Below are positions 17,142-26,600 of a stretch of DNA of 64,000 nt, one piece after another. Each line of letters starts with the position of its first letter. Positions within the stretch are counted from its first letter, which is position 1. A model generated the notes under the pieces. The model worked only from the letters and a program-made list of their open reading frames with translations. It ran no database searches and had not been told where the DNA came from. This DNA comes from Paracoccus albus (GTDB taxonomy: Bacteria > Pseudomonadota > Alphaproteobacteria > Rhodobacterales > Rhodobacteraceae): positions 2,108,001 through 2,172,000 of the forward strand of contig NZ_CP115775.1 in assembly GCF_027913035.1 (NCBI RefSeq), in the 5' to 3' direction. The position numbers were made by a program, and so were the translations under genes.

Positions 17142-17549
17142 ATGGACAAGAAAACGATTGTTGAGGCGATGCGCGATATGGACCTGTGCTTCATGTCGAC
17201 CCTTGCCAAGGGCGGGGGCATGTCATCGCGTCCGATGTCGAACAACGCGCAGGTCGAATGGGATGGCAGCAATTGGTTTTTCAGCAATGGCGATACGCGC
17301 AAGGTTGAGGAACTCGGTGAGAACCCGGCAACCGAGCTGACGTATCAGGGCAAGGATACCTGGATCGTTCTGTCCGGGAAGTCGAAACTTCATCAGGATG
17401 ACAAGGAACTGTTCAAGAAGCATTGGACCGATGATTTGGACCAGTGGTTCGAACAGGGGATCGACACGCCCGGTTTGACACTGATCGAAGTGTCAGCCAG
17501 CCGCGCGGAGTGCTGGGGCAAGCCGGGTGATGGTGTCGTGAATTTGTGA
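17142..17549 (+). CDS. Pyridoxamine 5'-phosphate oxidase-fold general stress protein
   Basis: 135-residue split-barrel flavin-binding-type protein resembling general stress protein 26. It begins MDKKTIVEAMRDMDLCFMST, followed by the barrel strands and the family pattern FFSNGDTRKVEELGENP (residues about 46-62) and the TWIVLSGKSKLHQD strand. GGGAGG lies 8 nt upstream of ATG 17142. Probably binds FMN, FAD or F420 and helps in oxidative stress, but the reaction is unknown. Preceded by an EcfG-type promoter and followed by a catalase, supporting a general-stress role. Confidence 0.82.
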   Translation: MDKKTIVEAMRDMDLCFMSTLAKGGGMSSRPMSNNAQVEWDGSNWFFSNGDTRKVEELGENPATELTYQGKDTWIVLSGKSKLHQDDKELFKKHWTDDLDQWFEQGIDTPGLTLIEVSASRAECWGKPGDGVVNL

Positions 17550-17710
17550 GGGAGCTGCCTTAGCAAGAACACTGGTAAAAGCAGCCGATGAGCCTGCGCG
17601 TCCATCTTGGCGGCAGCGGCGTCGGCCTCTCTTGTGCCGGGAGAAAGAACTCTAGCCAGAACGCGCGGCATGTGCCGCGATGAGACCATTCCAGCGAACG
17701 GAGACCTACC

Positions 17711-19771
17711 ATGGACAAGAAGACCCAGACAGGAAACGCAGGTGAAACGCATCAGCGCGCCGGCGACGATCAGCGGCTGACCACCAATCATGGCGTACCG
17801 GTATCGGACAACCAGAACAGCCTGAAGGCGGGTGCGAACGGCCCGACATTGCTTGAAGATTTTGTCCTACGCGAGAAGATCTTCCATTTCGACCACGAAC
17901 GGATCCCGGAACGCATTGTCCACGCACGTGGCAGCGCCGCGCATGGCTATTTCGAATGCACCGACCCGATTCCGGATATGTCCATTGCCAGCCTGTTTGC
18001 CGAAAAGGGCAAGCGTACACCTGTTTTCACCCGCTTCTCGACCGTTGCGGGCGGGGCTGGCAGCGTTGATACGCCGCGCGACGTCCGTGGCTTTGCTGTC
18101 AAATTTTACACCGACGAAGGCAACTGGGATCTGGTCGGCAACAACATCCCCGTTTTCTTCATTCAGGACGCCATCAAGTTCCCCGACCTGATCCATTCCG
18201 TGAAGATGGAGGCCGATCGCGGCTATCCGCAGGCCGCGTCCGCGCATGACACGTTCTGGGACTTCATCTCGCTGATGCCCGAGACGATGCACACCATGAT
18301 CTGGGCCATGTCCGACCGCGCCATTCCGCGCAGCCTGCGCATGATGGACGGCTTTGGCGTTCATACTTTCCGACTGGTCAACGCGGACCGCAGATCGACC
18401 TTCGTCAAGTTTCATTGGAAGCCGAAGCTGGGCGTTCAGTCACTGGTTTGGGACGAAAGCGCCAAGCTGCAGGGTGCCGATAACGACTTTCATCGCCGCG
18501 ACCTGTTCGAGGCAATCGAGGCAGGCGATTACCCGGAATGGGAACTGGCCATTCAGGTCATCAGCGACGAACTGGCGGAAAGCCTGCCCTATTCGGTGCT
18601 GGATGCGACCAAGATCGTCCCCGAGGAAGATGCCCCCCTGCGCGTGATCGGCCGCATGGTGCTGGACCGTTGGCCGGACAATTTCTTTGCCGAGACCGAA
18701 CAATCCGCCTTCCTGCCGTCCAATGTGGTGCCGGGGATCGATTTTACCAACGACCCGCTGCTGCAAGGGCGGTTGTTCAGCTATCTGGACACGCAGAAAT
18801 CGCGGCTTGGGACGACGAACTTCCACCAGATCCCGGTCAACGCCCCGAAATGCCCCTTCGCGAACATGCAGCGCGACGGCATGATGCAGACCATGATTCC
18901 CAAGGGCCGGGCGAATTACGAACCCAACAGCCTTGATGAGGCGGGCGAGGATCCCGGCCCGCGCGAAACCGGCACCGTCTTTCACACCTATGAGGACAAC
19001 ACTGAACTTGGCAACGAGCCGTCCGAAAAGCTGCGCAAGCGGGATGAGACGTTCGGGGACCACTACAGCCAGCCGCGCCAGTTCTGGCTGAGCCAGACCG
19101 ACAACGAACGCGCCCATATCGCCAGTGCGATCACGTTCGAGCTGTCCAAGGTCAGCCTGCCGCATGTGCGCGACCGCGTGCTGTCGGTGATCCAGAACAT
19201 CCATCCTGATCTCGGCAAGCGTGTCGCCGATGGGCTGGGGATTGATCTTCCCAAGGCGGCCAAGCCCTTCCGCGAACCGGTCGAGCTTGCGCCCTCGGAC
19301 GCGCTTTCGATCCAGAAGAACTGGAAGGACACGCTGAAAGGCCGCAAGATCGGCATTCTGTTCGCCGAAGGGTCGGACAAGGCAACGATCGACAAGCTGA
19401 AATCCGATGTCGAGGCGCAGGGCGGCAGCGTGATGCTGGTCGCCCCGAAGGTGGGCGAGATGAAGGTCAAGGGTGGCACGCTTGCCGCGGATGGTCAGCT
19501 TGCGGGCAGCCCCTCGGTCATCTTTGACGCTGTTGCCATGGTGTTGATGCCTGAGCAGGTCGAAATGCTGAAAAAGGATGCGGCCGCAAAGGCTTGGGTC
19601 AGTGACGCCTATGCCCATCTGAAAGCCATCGGCCATTGCCCAGGCTCCAAGGCATTGCTGGATCATTGCCACATCGAAGCCGATGAAGGCGTCGTCAAGA
19701 ACGAGGATTTCGTGGCCGCTGCAAGCAAGCGCTATTGGGACCGAGAGCCGAAGGTCCGTGATCTTGCCTGA
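17711..19771 (+). CDS. katE: Large-subunit catalase (HPII/KatE type)
   Basis: Decomposes hydrogen peroxide. The catalase core carries the distal His71 in [15 protein letters not shown], Asn144/145 in [13 protein letters not shown], and the proximal heme-ligand Tyr358 in [14 protein letters not shown]. From about residue 535 a DJ-1/PfpI-like flavodoxin domain starts at [13 protein letters not shown], the hallmark of the large-subunit clade. At 686 aa it is somewhat shorter than the approximately 750 aa of the E. coli enzyme. ATG 17711 has GGAG upstream. It follows the stress gene by 161 bases and ends before a strong terminator. Confidence 0.95.
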   Translation: MDKKTQTGNAGETHQRAGDDQRLTTNHGVPVSDNQNSLKAGANGPTLLEDFVLREKIFHFDHERIPERIVHARGSAAHGYFECTDPIPDMSIASLFAEKGKRTPVFTRFSTVAGGAGSVDTPRDVRGFAVKFYTDEGNWDLVGNNIPVFFIQDAIKFPDLIHSVKMEADRGYPQAASAHDTFWDFISLMPETMHTMIWAMSDRAIPRSLRMMDGFGVHTFRLVNADRRSTFVKFHWKPKLGVQSLVWDESAKLQGADNDFHRRDLFEAIEAGDYPEWELAIQVISDELAESLPYSVLDATKIVPEEDAPLRVIGRMVLDRWPDNFFAETEQSAFLPSNVVPGIDFTNDPLLQGRLFSYLDTQKSRLGTTNFHQIPVNAPKCPFANMQRDGMMQTMIPKGRANYEPNSLDEAGEDPGPRETGTVFHTYEDNTELGNEPSEKLRKRDETFGDHYSQPRQFWLSQTDNERAHIASAITFELSKVSLPHVRDRVLSVIQNIHPDLGKRVADGLGIDLPKAAKPFREPVELAPSDALSIQKNWKDTLKGRKIGILFAEGSDKATIDKLKSDVEAQGGSVMLVAPKVGEMKVKGGTLAADGQLAGSPSVIFDAVAMVLMPEQVEMLKKDAAAKAWVSDAYAHLKAIGHCPGSKALLDHCHIEADEGVVKNEDFVAAASKRYWDREPKVRDLA

Positions 19772-19778
19772 CCCTGAC

Positions 19779-19806
19779 GGGCCGCCGGTTCAGGCGGCCC
19801 CTTTTT
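19779..19806 (+). terminator. Intrinsic terminator after katE
   Basis: Perfect 8-bp stem GGGCCGCC/GGCGGCCC (19779-19786 with 19793-19800), 6-nt loop GGTTCA, followed by C and five T. It starts 8 bases after the katE stop. Confidence 0.85.
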
Positions 19807-19821
19807 ATTGGATAATCGAAG

Positions 19822-19968
19822 ATGACAGACGGCAAGGACGCCGAAACGCGCAAGGATGATCTGCGGACCGGCAAGCCATATTGGCTGACCACCTCCGGCA
19901 TTTCCGTGCGACACCGCGCTGACGGCAGAGGCACTGACGTGACAGGGGCGGTCGGTCCTGATCATTGA
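19822..19968 (+). other. Small open frame of 48 codons, unrecognised
   Basis: ATG 19822 opens a frame starting MTDGKDAETRKDDLRTGKPY and ending at TGA 19966-19968. It has no clear ribosome site and no family I recognise. It sits between the katE terminator and a decayed integrase, so it may be the broken 5' end of a gene interrupted by insertion. Real translation is uncertain. Confidence 0.25.
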
Positions 19969-19969
19969 T

Positions 19970-20600
19970 CGCCTCGCGCCGGTCACCACCACGGCCGGCA
20001 GCGCCGCTTCACCTTCGGTCGTTGGCCGGAATGGTCGGTGACCGCAGCGAGGGATCGCGTCAGGGATCTGCGCCGTCAGCTTGATGCCGGCATTGATCTC
20101 ATAGAGGAGCGCGAAAGCGACCGAGCCGCCCCCCCGCATCGCCGATCTGGTGACGCGATTCATCGAAGAGCATCTGCCAAACCTTGCGGCGCAGAGCGCC
20201 TCGGATCAGAAATCCATGCTCGAGCAGTCTGTGCTGCCGGTCTGGCGCAATCGTCTGGTCAGCGATATCACGCCCACGGATGTCGATGCTCTACTGCGCA
20301 GCGTCGCGCAGGGCCGCGCCCGCACGCGCAAGACGCCAAGAAAGTGCGAGGCGGGATCGCGCCCCACCCCGGCGCGGGCCAATCGCTGCGGCGAGTTGCT
20401 GCACAAGATGTCCAATCTGGCGATCAAATGGAAAATGAGCACCGAATACCCGCGCAGGATACCTTCACACGACCGGAGACCGAACGCGACCGTTTCCTGT
20501 CGCCCGAGGAGCTGCCGGCGCTGGCCACAGCGTTGTCGGCAACCGAGGACCGGCACTGCGCTGCCATCGTGCGCATGCCGTTGCAGGCATCTTCCGAGGT
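19970..20600 (+). pseudogene. Decayed tyrosine-type integrase
   Basis: Integrase homology is spread across several frames. One frame gives a GRQRRFTFGRWPEWSVTAARDRVRDL segment near 19990-20070. A second, 20150-20440, gives LPNLAAQSASDQKSMLEQS, WRNRLVSDITPTDVDALL and PTPARANRCGELLHKM, each aligning with parts of the intact integrase at 40474-41745 but clearly divergent. A third frame at 20500 onward gives ALATALSATEDRHCAAIVRM. The catalytic domain with R-H-R-H-Y is missing. Frameshifts and loss of the C-terminus show it is dead and older than the fragment at 16628-16845. Confidence 0.75.
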
Positions 20601-20612
20601 CGCTGCGCGAGC

Positions 20613-20765
20613 GGCCATGTCTATCTGGTCGATGACGATGAGACGGTGCGCAAGGCGCTTGGCCTGCTGTTGGAAAGCCGCCGCGCCGCGATTGCCGCGA
20701 AGGCAGGGACATCCTCGGCGGCGGAGCTGACGCGGTTCTGGATCGAGGCGACGGATCCTCCGTAG
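20613..20765 (+). pseudogene. Response-regulator receiver N-terminal scrap fused to integrase debris
   Basis: In the frame ending at TAG 20763-20765, the 51 codons start GHVYLVDDDETVRKALGLLL, matching the first strand, acidic pair and helix 1 of a FixJ-like receiver domain. The phosphoacceptor Asp region is absent, and the rest (RRAAIAAKAGTSSAAEL...) is not receiver-like. It follows integrase debris without a break, so it appears to be a recombination scar. Confidence 0.5.
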
Positions 20766-20856
20766 AACTACGGGGGGCGGTGTGAGAACTCTACGAATGT
20801 TGCGGGTCTCGGGCGATAGTTAGCCTGCGATCATCAGTCAACCGAAGGAGACAAAG

Positions 20857-21249
20857 ATGATCCGCAGCCTCGCCCTGACCGCCGCCGAGGCTGCGCTGCA
20901 GGCATGCGGTGCCTAGGGCTCCAATTTCAGCGTCGCCGTCGTCGCCCTCAGCGGCGTGACCAAAGCGCTGCTGCGGGCCGATAATGCCGGACCCCACAGC
21001 GTAACGGGCAAGGCCTTTACCTCGGCCAGCCTCGCCCTGACCGCCGCCGGCATCGCCGATTTCAATGGCGGCAACTCGCAGAATGACGGCATGCGCGATA
21101 TGGATCCGCGTCTGGTGATTCAAGGAGGTGGGTTGCCTATCAAGATTGCAGACGCTCTTGCAGGTGGGATCGGTGTCAGCGGTGCGCCCTCGGGCGATCT
21201 GGACGCGGTTTGCGACCGCGCCAGGCTGGATGCGATTGGTACGGAATAA
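20857..21249 (+). pseudogene. GlcG/HbpS family gene with internal amber codon
   Basis: From ATG 20857, with AAGGAG upstream, a 131-codon frame reads MIRSLALTAAEAALQACGA, then TAG at 20914-20916 (codon 20), and continues without shift as FSVAVVALSGVTKALLRADN, PRLVIQGGGLPIKIADALAG and GGIGVSGAPSGDLDAVC to TAA 21247-21249. This is the DUF336 (GlcG/HbpS, heme-binding type) fold over its usual length. The amber codon sits where relatives commonly have Gln, so a single CAG-to-TAG change could explain it. It is otherwise well preserved, suggesting recent inactivation. Confidence 0.78.
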
Positions 21250-21693
21250 TACGGCTGGCCCGCACCTCATGGGCGGGCCACATTCACGACTGTCACTGAG
21301 AATCCAACGATTTTTTCCAACGTTATCATCATTTGATCGGCCCATCTGTTGCGAGATGAATGAACGACCGGTCTGGTGATTGCTGCCAAGTGGCACCCAG
21401 ACATCTTGGAGGTCGGCTTGGGTCCGTCCTTGTCTTGGTCGGCCGCTGATACGATTATGGGACGTCGCCGCAGCGCCGCATTGCCGAGCTTGCCGCACCT
21501 CCATCAAGCTGATGCCTGTTCTGACCCCGCCTTGTCGTTTTAATACGTTTGTCTAATGGCCATGATCCAACACAGGACCATTTTGCTAAGTTGCGCCATC
21601 TGAATGGCTGGCTGTGACACTTGCATCAACCAGCCCTGAAGCCTGCGGCACAAATGGTTTGAACCCAACCGTTGTGCCGCCTATCTTCCCCAC
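21250..21693. other. Intergenic stretch upstream of imuA, no gene recognised
   Basis: About 440 bases with no supported coding frame. It contains an inverted repeat GGCACAA (21647-21653) / TTGTGCC (21672-21678), ending 16 bases before the imuA start, a possible regulatory site. I could not find a clean alphaproteobacterial LexA box (GAAC-N7-GAAC or GTTC-N7-GTTC) here. Confidence 0.4.
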
Positions 21694-22254
21694 ATGCTGC
21701 CCAAGATCAACGCCTTCCCCCTGCTGCCTGCCCGTGTTCACGAAGCTTGTGGCCCTCTGGCGCTCAGCCTTGCGGCAGTTGCGGCGGCGCAGGCTGTTAA
21801 TCTGCTGTGGGTCCGCGAAACCTGGCAGCCGCAAAGCACCGGCATCCACGGGCTTGCAACATATCTCGACCCATCCCGGCTTTTGCTGGCCCAAACGCAG
21901 AATCAGACCGAAATGTTGGCAGTCGCCGAGGACGCGCTACGCGATGGCAATTTCCCCCTAGTCGTCATGGAACTGACCGCGCCGCTGAGCCTGACCGCCG
22001 GACGCCGGTTGCAACTGGCGGCGAAGGCGGGCGGCAGCACCGGGTTATGCCTGATCCCCGAGGGGGTGGGCAGCCCGGCTGCGGAAACGCGGTGGCATAT
22101 CAGCCCGCTTCCCGATCCGGGCAGCGCCCCGGAAGACTCGACTCTGCAGCGATGGGCGCTTATAAAGAACAAATCAGGAACATTGGGCGTCTGGCATGTT
22201 CGATGGAGCCAATCGGCGCACCGTCTCATTGTGGTTTCCAAGGCTCGCGAGTGA
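21694..22254 (+). CDS. imuA: Mutasome accessory protein ImuA
   Basis: RecA-like accessory protein of the damage-inducible ImuA-ImuB-DnaE2 mutasome, 186 aa. Recognisable segments are LLWVRETWQPQSTGIHGLATYL, DPSRLLLAQTQNQTEMLAVAEDALR and the C-terminal DSTLQRWALIKNKSGTLGVWHVRW typical of alphaproteobacterial ImuA. The first ATG with family similarity is 21694; its ribosome site is weak. The 3' end overlaps imuB by 59 bases in another frame, implying coupled translation. Normally SOS-induced, but I see no clear LexA box. Confidence 0.88.
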   Translation: MLPKINAFPLLPARVHEACGPLALSLAAVAAAQAVNLLWVRETWQPQSTGIHGLATYLDPSRLLLAQTQNQTEMLAVAEDALRDGNFPLVVMELTAPLSLTAGRRLQLAAKAGGSTGLCLIPEGVGSPAAETRWHISPLPDPGSAPEDSTLQRWALIKNKSGTLGVWHVRWSQSAHRLIVVSKARE

Positions 22255-23674
22255 CCGGGCCTTGCGGCTGCGGCCTGTCGAGGGGCCGTTTGCGCTGACG
22301 CTGAAGCAGGACAATACCGACCGGATCCATTGCCTGAATATCGCGGCCGAACGGCAGAGGCTGCATCGCGGCATGGCGTTCTCGGAGGCCCGCGCCTTCT
22401 GCCCCGACCTGCAAAGCCGCCCGGCCGATCCGCCATCGGACCGGCGGTTTCTCATGGGTCTGCGCCGCTGGGCTACGCGATATTGCCCTTGGGTCGGGAT
22501 CGAGGGTGAGGACGGGCTGGTCATGGATGTCACCGGTTCGGCCCATCTTGCGGGGGGCGAGCCGGCGATGCTGGACGATCTGCGCCAGCGGCTGAGCCGG
22601 GTCGGGCTGGCAGTGCAGATCGGGCTGGGCGATACGCGCGGCGCGGCTTGGGCGCTGGCGCGGTATGGCGAAGGCGTGGCGGCGCCGGGCGCGGCGCGGG
22701 CGGCGCTTGATCCGCTGCCGGTGGCGGGATTGCGGCTGGACGGCGAGACCGTCACGGCGCTGCAAAGGTTGGGCCTTCGCACCATCGGACAACTGGCCGA
22801 GGCCGCCCGCGCCCCGCTGGCCCGCCGTTTCGGGCCGGGGCTGCTGATGCGGCTGGATCAGGCGCTTGGGGTGCAGCCTGAACAGATCTCGCCGCAATCC
22901 GAGCCGCCCCACTACGGTGTGCGGATGAGCCTGCCCGAACCCATCGGGCTGGAGGCCGATGTGATGGCCGGAACCGAACGCCTGCTGACCCGCCTCTGCG
23001 ACAAGCTGATCCGGCATGAGGCAGGCGCACGGGTGCTGTGCCTGACCCTGCGGCGCGTGGACAGCCACGCCCGGCATGTCGAGTTGCGCCTTGCCCGGCC
23101 CCTGCGCGATCCGGCCCGCATCCTGCCGCTGTTCCAGCGCGGTATTGACGAGGTGGATGCGGGCTATGGCATCGACCAGCTTCGGCTGGAGGCCACGCAG
23201 GTCGAGCCGCTTCCGGCCCAGCAGATCAGTCATGTGACAGGCGACAAACCGGACCGGCTGGACGATCTGATCAGTCGTATCGGCACGCGGATCGGGCTGG
23301 AAAACATCCTGCGTTTCCTACCCGCCGACAGCCATATCCCGGAACGCAGCTTCATCATGGCTCCGGCGGCTTATTCCAAGCCCACCGGCGGTTGGAACAT
23401 TCCGCGACCGCGACCGCTCGTAATGTTTCGCCCAGAGGCCATCGCGGCCCTTAGCGCCCGCCCGCCGCAAAGCTTCCGCTGGCGGCGCATGGCGTTCACC
23501 ACGATGCGCGCGACCGGGCCGGAGCGGATTCTTCCCGAATGGTGGATAGAGGATGAAAGCTGGCGACACGGCGCGCGCGATTACTGGCGCATCGAGACCC
23601 ATCAGGGGCATCGGCTGTGGCTTTTCTACACCCCACAAAATCCCGGCTGGTTCATCCAAGGGGTTTTTCCATGA
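22196..23674 (+). CDS. imuB: Mutasome Y-family polymerase-like protein ImuB
   Basis: 492-residue Y-family polymerase homologue acting as a hub that binds DnaE2, ImuA and the beta clamp. The N-terminus VSLWFPRLASDRAL occupies the place of the catalytic metal-binding motif of true Y-family enzymes, consistent with an inactive polymerase. ERQRLHRGMAFSEARAFCPDL, the palm region LVMDVTGSAHLAGGE and the little-finger region follow. The C-terminal RDYWRIETHQGHRLWLFYTP is typical of ImuB. The stop overlaps the dnaE2 start as ATGA. Confidence 0.9.
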   Translation: MFDGANRRTVSLWFPRLASDRALRLRPVEGPFALTLKQDNTDRIHCLNIAAERQRLHRGMAFSEARAFCPDLQSRPADPPSDRRFLMGLRRWATRYCPWVGIEGEDGLVMDVTGSAHLAGGEPAMLDDLRQRLSRVGLAVQIGLGDTRGAAWALARYGEGVAAPGAARAALDPLPVAGLRLDGETVTALQRLGLRTIGQLAEAARAPLARRFGPGLLMRLDQALGVQPEQISPQSEPPHYGVRMSLPEPIGLEADVMAGTERLLTRLCDKLIRHEAGARVLCLTLRRVDSHARHVELRLARPLRDPARILPLFQRGIDEVDAGYGIDQLRLEATQVEPLPAQQISHVTGDKPDRLDDLISRIGTRIGLENILRFLPADSHIPERSFIMAPAAYSKPTGGWNIPRPRPLVMFRPEAIAALSARPPQSFRWRRMAFTTMRATGPERILPEWWIEDESWRHGARDYWRIETHQGHRLWLFYTPQNPGWFIQGVFP

Positions 23675-26600
23675 TCGAGATCAATCCCGAACACTGCCCG
23701 GTTGGGGCGCCGCGCAGCAAGGTGCTTGAAGCTGAAGCCTGCAATTATGCCGAACTGTGCGTGACCACGAATTTTACATTTCTGACGGGGGCCTCGCATC
23801 CCGAAGAACTGGTGACCCGCGCCGCCGAGCTTGGCCTTTCGGCCATCGCCATTACGGATCGCAATTCTCTGGCGGGGGTGGTGCGGGCTTATTCGGCTCT
23901 CAAAATCCTCGCGGAAAAGGCAGAGGATTCGGTGCAAATCCGCTCACAGCACCGGGTTGATAGTTGTTCGCGGCAGACGATTGGCTCACCGCAGGACATT
24001 GCGCGACCAGAGATACCCCATCTGCCCAAACTCATCACCGGCTGCCGCTTGGTGTTGCGCGACAGCGCGGTGGAATGGCTCGCGCTGCCGACGGACATTG
24101 TCGCCTATAAACGTCTGACGCGGCTGCTGACTTTGGGCAAGAGGCGGGCGGAGAAAGCCGCCTGTGATCTTGATCTCAAGGATTTGCTGGACCACGGCGC
24201 GGGCATGATCCTGATTGCCGTGCCGGGGGCGGATCTCCCGGCATCTGCCAAAGACATTCACACAATCCACCGCCGCTTTCCCGGCTCCACCTTCCTCGGC
24301 GCGGCCCCGCGTTACGACGGCTCGGATCAGGGCCATCTCGATGCTTGCGCCCGGCTTGCGCAGCGCTGCTCCACCCCCATGGTCGCGATCGGCGATGTGC
24401 TGATGCACCGGGCGTCCCGCCGTCCGCTCGCCGATGTGCTGACCTGTATGCGGGAGGGCTGCACGATTGATAACATCGGTAGACGCGCGCTGCTGAATGC
24501 CGAGCGGCGGCTCAAGGGCCGCGCCGATATGGAGCGGGTGTTTTATCGCTACCCGGGCGCGCTGCGCCGCACGCTGGAGATTGCCGCGCGCTGTTCTTTC
24601 TCTCTGAACGAGCTGAGTTACCAATATCCCGACGAGATCGCGGAAGGCGGCGAGGCCCCGATGGCGCGGCTCACCCGGCTGGCGCATGAAGGGCTGGCCC
24701 GGCGATATCCAGAGGGCGCACCGGAACGCCCTCAGCAGTTGATGGCCAAGGAACTCGCGGTGGTCGCGGAACTCGATTACCCCGCCTATTTCCTGACCGT
24801 TTATGATATCGTCCAATATGCGCGCAGCCAGGACATCCTCTGCCAAGGGCGCGGATCTGCGGCGAATTCCATCCTCTGCTATCTGCTGGGCATCACCGAT
24901 GTCCGCCCCGATCAGATCGGCATGGTCTTCGAGCGTTTCGTCTCGCGCCACCGGGGCGAGCCCCCAGATATTGACGTCGATTTCGAGCATGAGCGGCGTG
25001 AGGAGGTCATCCAGTGGATCTACCGCAAATACGGCCGCCACCGCGCCGGTCTCTGCGCCACGGTGATCCATTTCCGGTCCCGCGCCGCGATCCGTGAGGT
25101 CGGCAAGGTGATGGGGCTGAGCCAGGACGTGACGGCGGGTCTGTCTGGCTCGATCTGGGGGTATTCCAGCGATGGCCCCGATATGGGCCGCGTGCGCGAA
25201 CTGGGCCTGAACCCCGATGATCGCCGGCTGGCCCAGACCCTGCGCCTGATCGGAGAGCTGATCGGTTTCCCACGCCACCTGTCCCAGCATGTCGGCGGCT
25301 TCGTCATCACCAAAGGGCGGCTGGACGAACTGTGCCCCATAGAAAACGCTGCGATGGAGGACCGCACCGTCATTGAGTGGGACAAGGACGATATCGACGC
25401 GCTTGGAATCCTCAAGGTCGATGTGCTGGGCCTCGGGATGCTGACCTGTATCCGCAAGGCGTTTGGTCTGCTGGAAGAACATGAGCGTCAGCGCTTCACC
25501 CTCGCGACAGTCCCGCAAGAAGACCCTGCCACCTATCAGATGCTGCAAGTTGCCGATGCGGTCGGCGTCTTTCAGGTCGAGAGCCGGGCGCAGATGAATT
25601 TTTTGCCGCGTATGAAGCCACGCGAATTCTATGATCTGGTGATCGAGGTCGCTATTGTCCGCCCGGGCCCGATTCAGGGCGGCATGGTGCAGCCTTATCT
25701 CAAACGGCGACAGGGGTTGGAGAAGGCGGAGCCCTTCGGCCCCGAACTCGAAGCCGTCACCCGCCGCACCCTCGGCGTGCCGCTCTTTCAGGAACAAGCC
25801 CTGCAAATCGCCGTGGTCGGGGCGGGCTTCACCGCCGAGGAGGCCGATCAACTGCGTCGCGCGCTCGCCTCTTTCCGCCGCATGGGCACGATTGGCGAGC
25901 ATAAGGAAAAATTCATCAATGGGATGCTCGAACGTGGCTACAGCCCCGAGATCGCCGAGCGCTGTTTCTCCCAGATCGAGGGCTTTGCCGATTACGGTTT
26001 CCCCGAAAGCCACGCGGCGGCCTTTGCGCTCTTGGTCTATGTCTCGGCCTGGCTGAAACGCCACCACCCGGCGGTCTTCGCCTGCGCGCTCTTGAACTCC
26101 CAGCCCATGGGCTTCTACGCCCCCGCCCAGATCGTCCGCGACGCTCGCGAACATCATGTCGAGGTCCGCCCGATCTGCGTCAATCACAGCGCGTGGGACA
26201 ACACGCTGGAGCGTCGCGCCGACGGCACGCTGGCCCTGCGGCTGGGGTTTCGCCAGATCAAGGGGTTCAAGGAAGACGATGCCGACTGGATCGCCGCCGC
26301 GCGCGGGAATGGCTATCCCGACCCCGAATCGATCTGGCTGCGCGCCGGCATCGCGCCGGCGGTGCTGGAGCGCCTTGCCGAAGCCGATGCGTTTTCTTCC
26401 ATGGGCCTCACCCGCCGCGACGCGCTCTGGCAGGTCCGCGCCATCCGGGGGCAAGCGCCCCTGCCGCTGTTCAACGACCCCATCGATGGCGAGGCGATCT
26501 ACGAACCCGCCGTTACCCTGCCGCAAATGCATCTGGGCGAAGAGGTGGTCGAGGATTACGTCGCCACCCGCCTGACACTGCGCGCCCATCCGATGGAACT

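Noticed and set aside
18440..19672. Minus-strand 410-codon frame within katE
   Set aside because: Catalase frame has all catalytic residues; the antisense frame has no motif.
20791..21507. Minus-strand 238-codon frame
   Set aside because: Antisense to the GlcG/HbpS remnant, which shows clear conservation on the plus strand.
21560..21693. LexA box before imuA
   Set aside because: Only GAAC at 21661-21664 without a second correctly spaced half; not enough to call.
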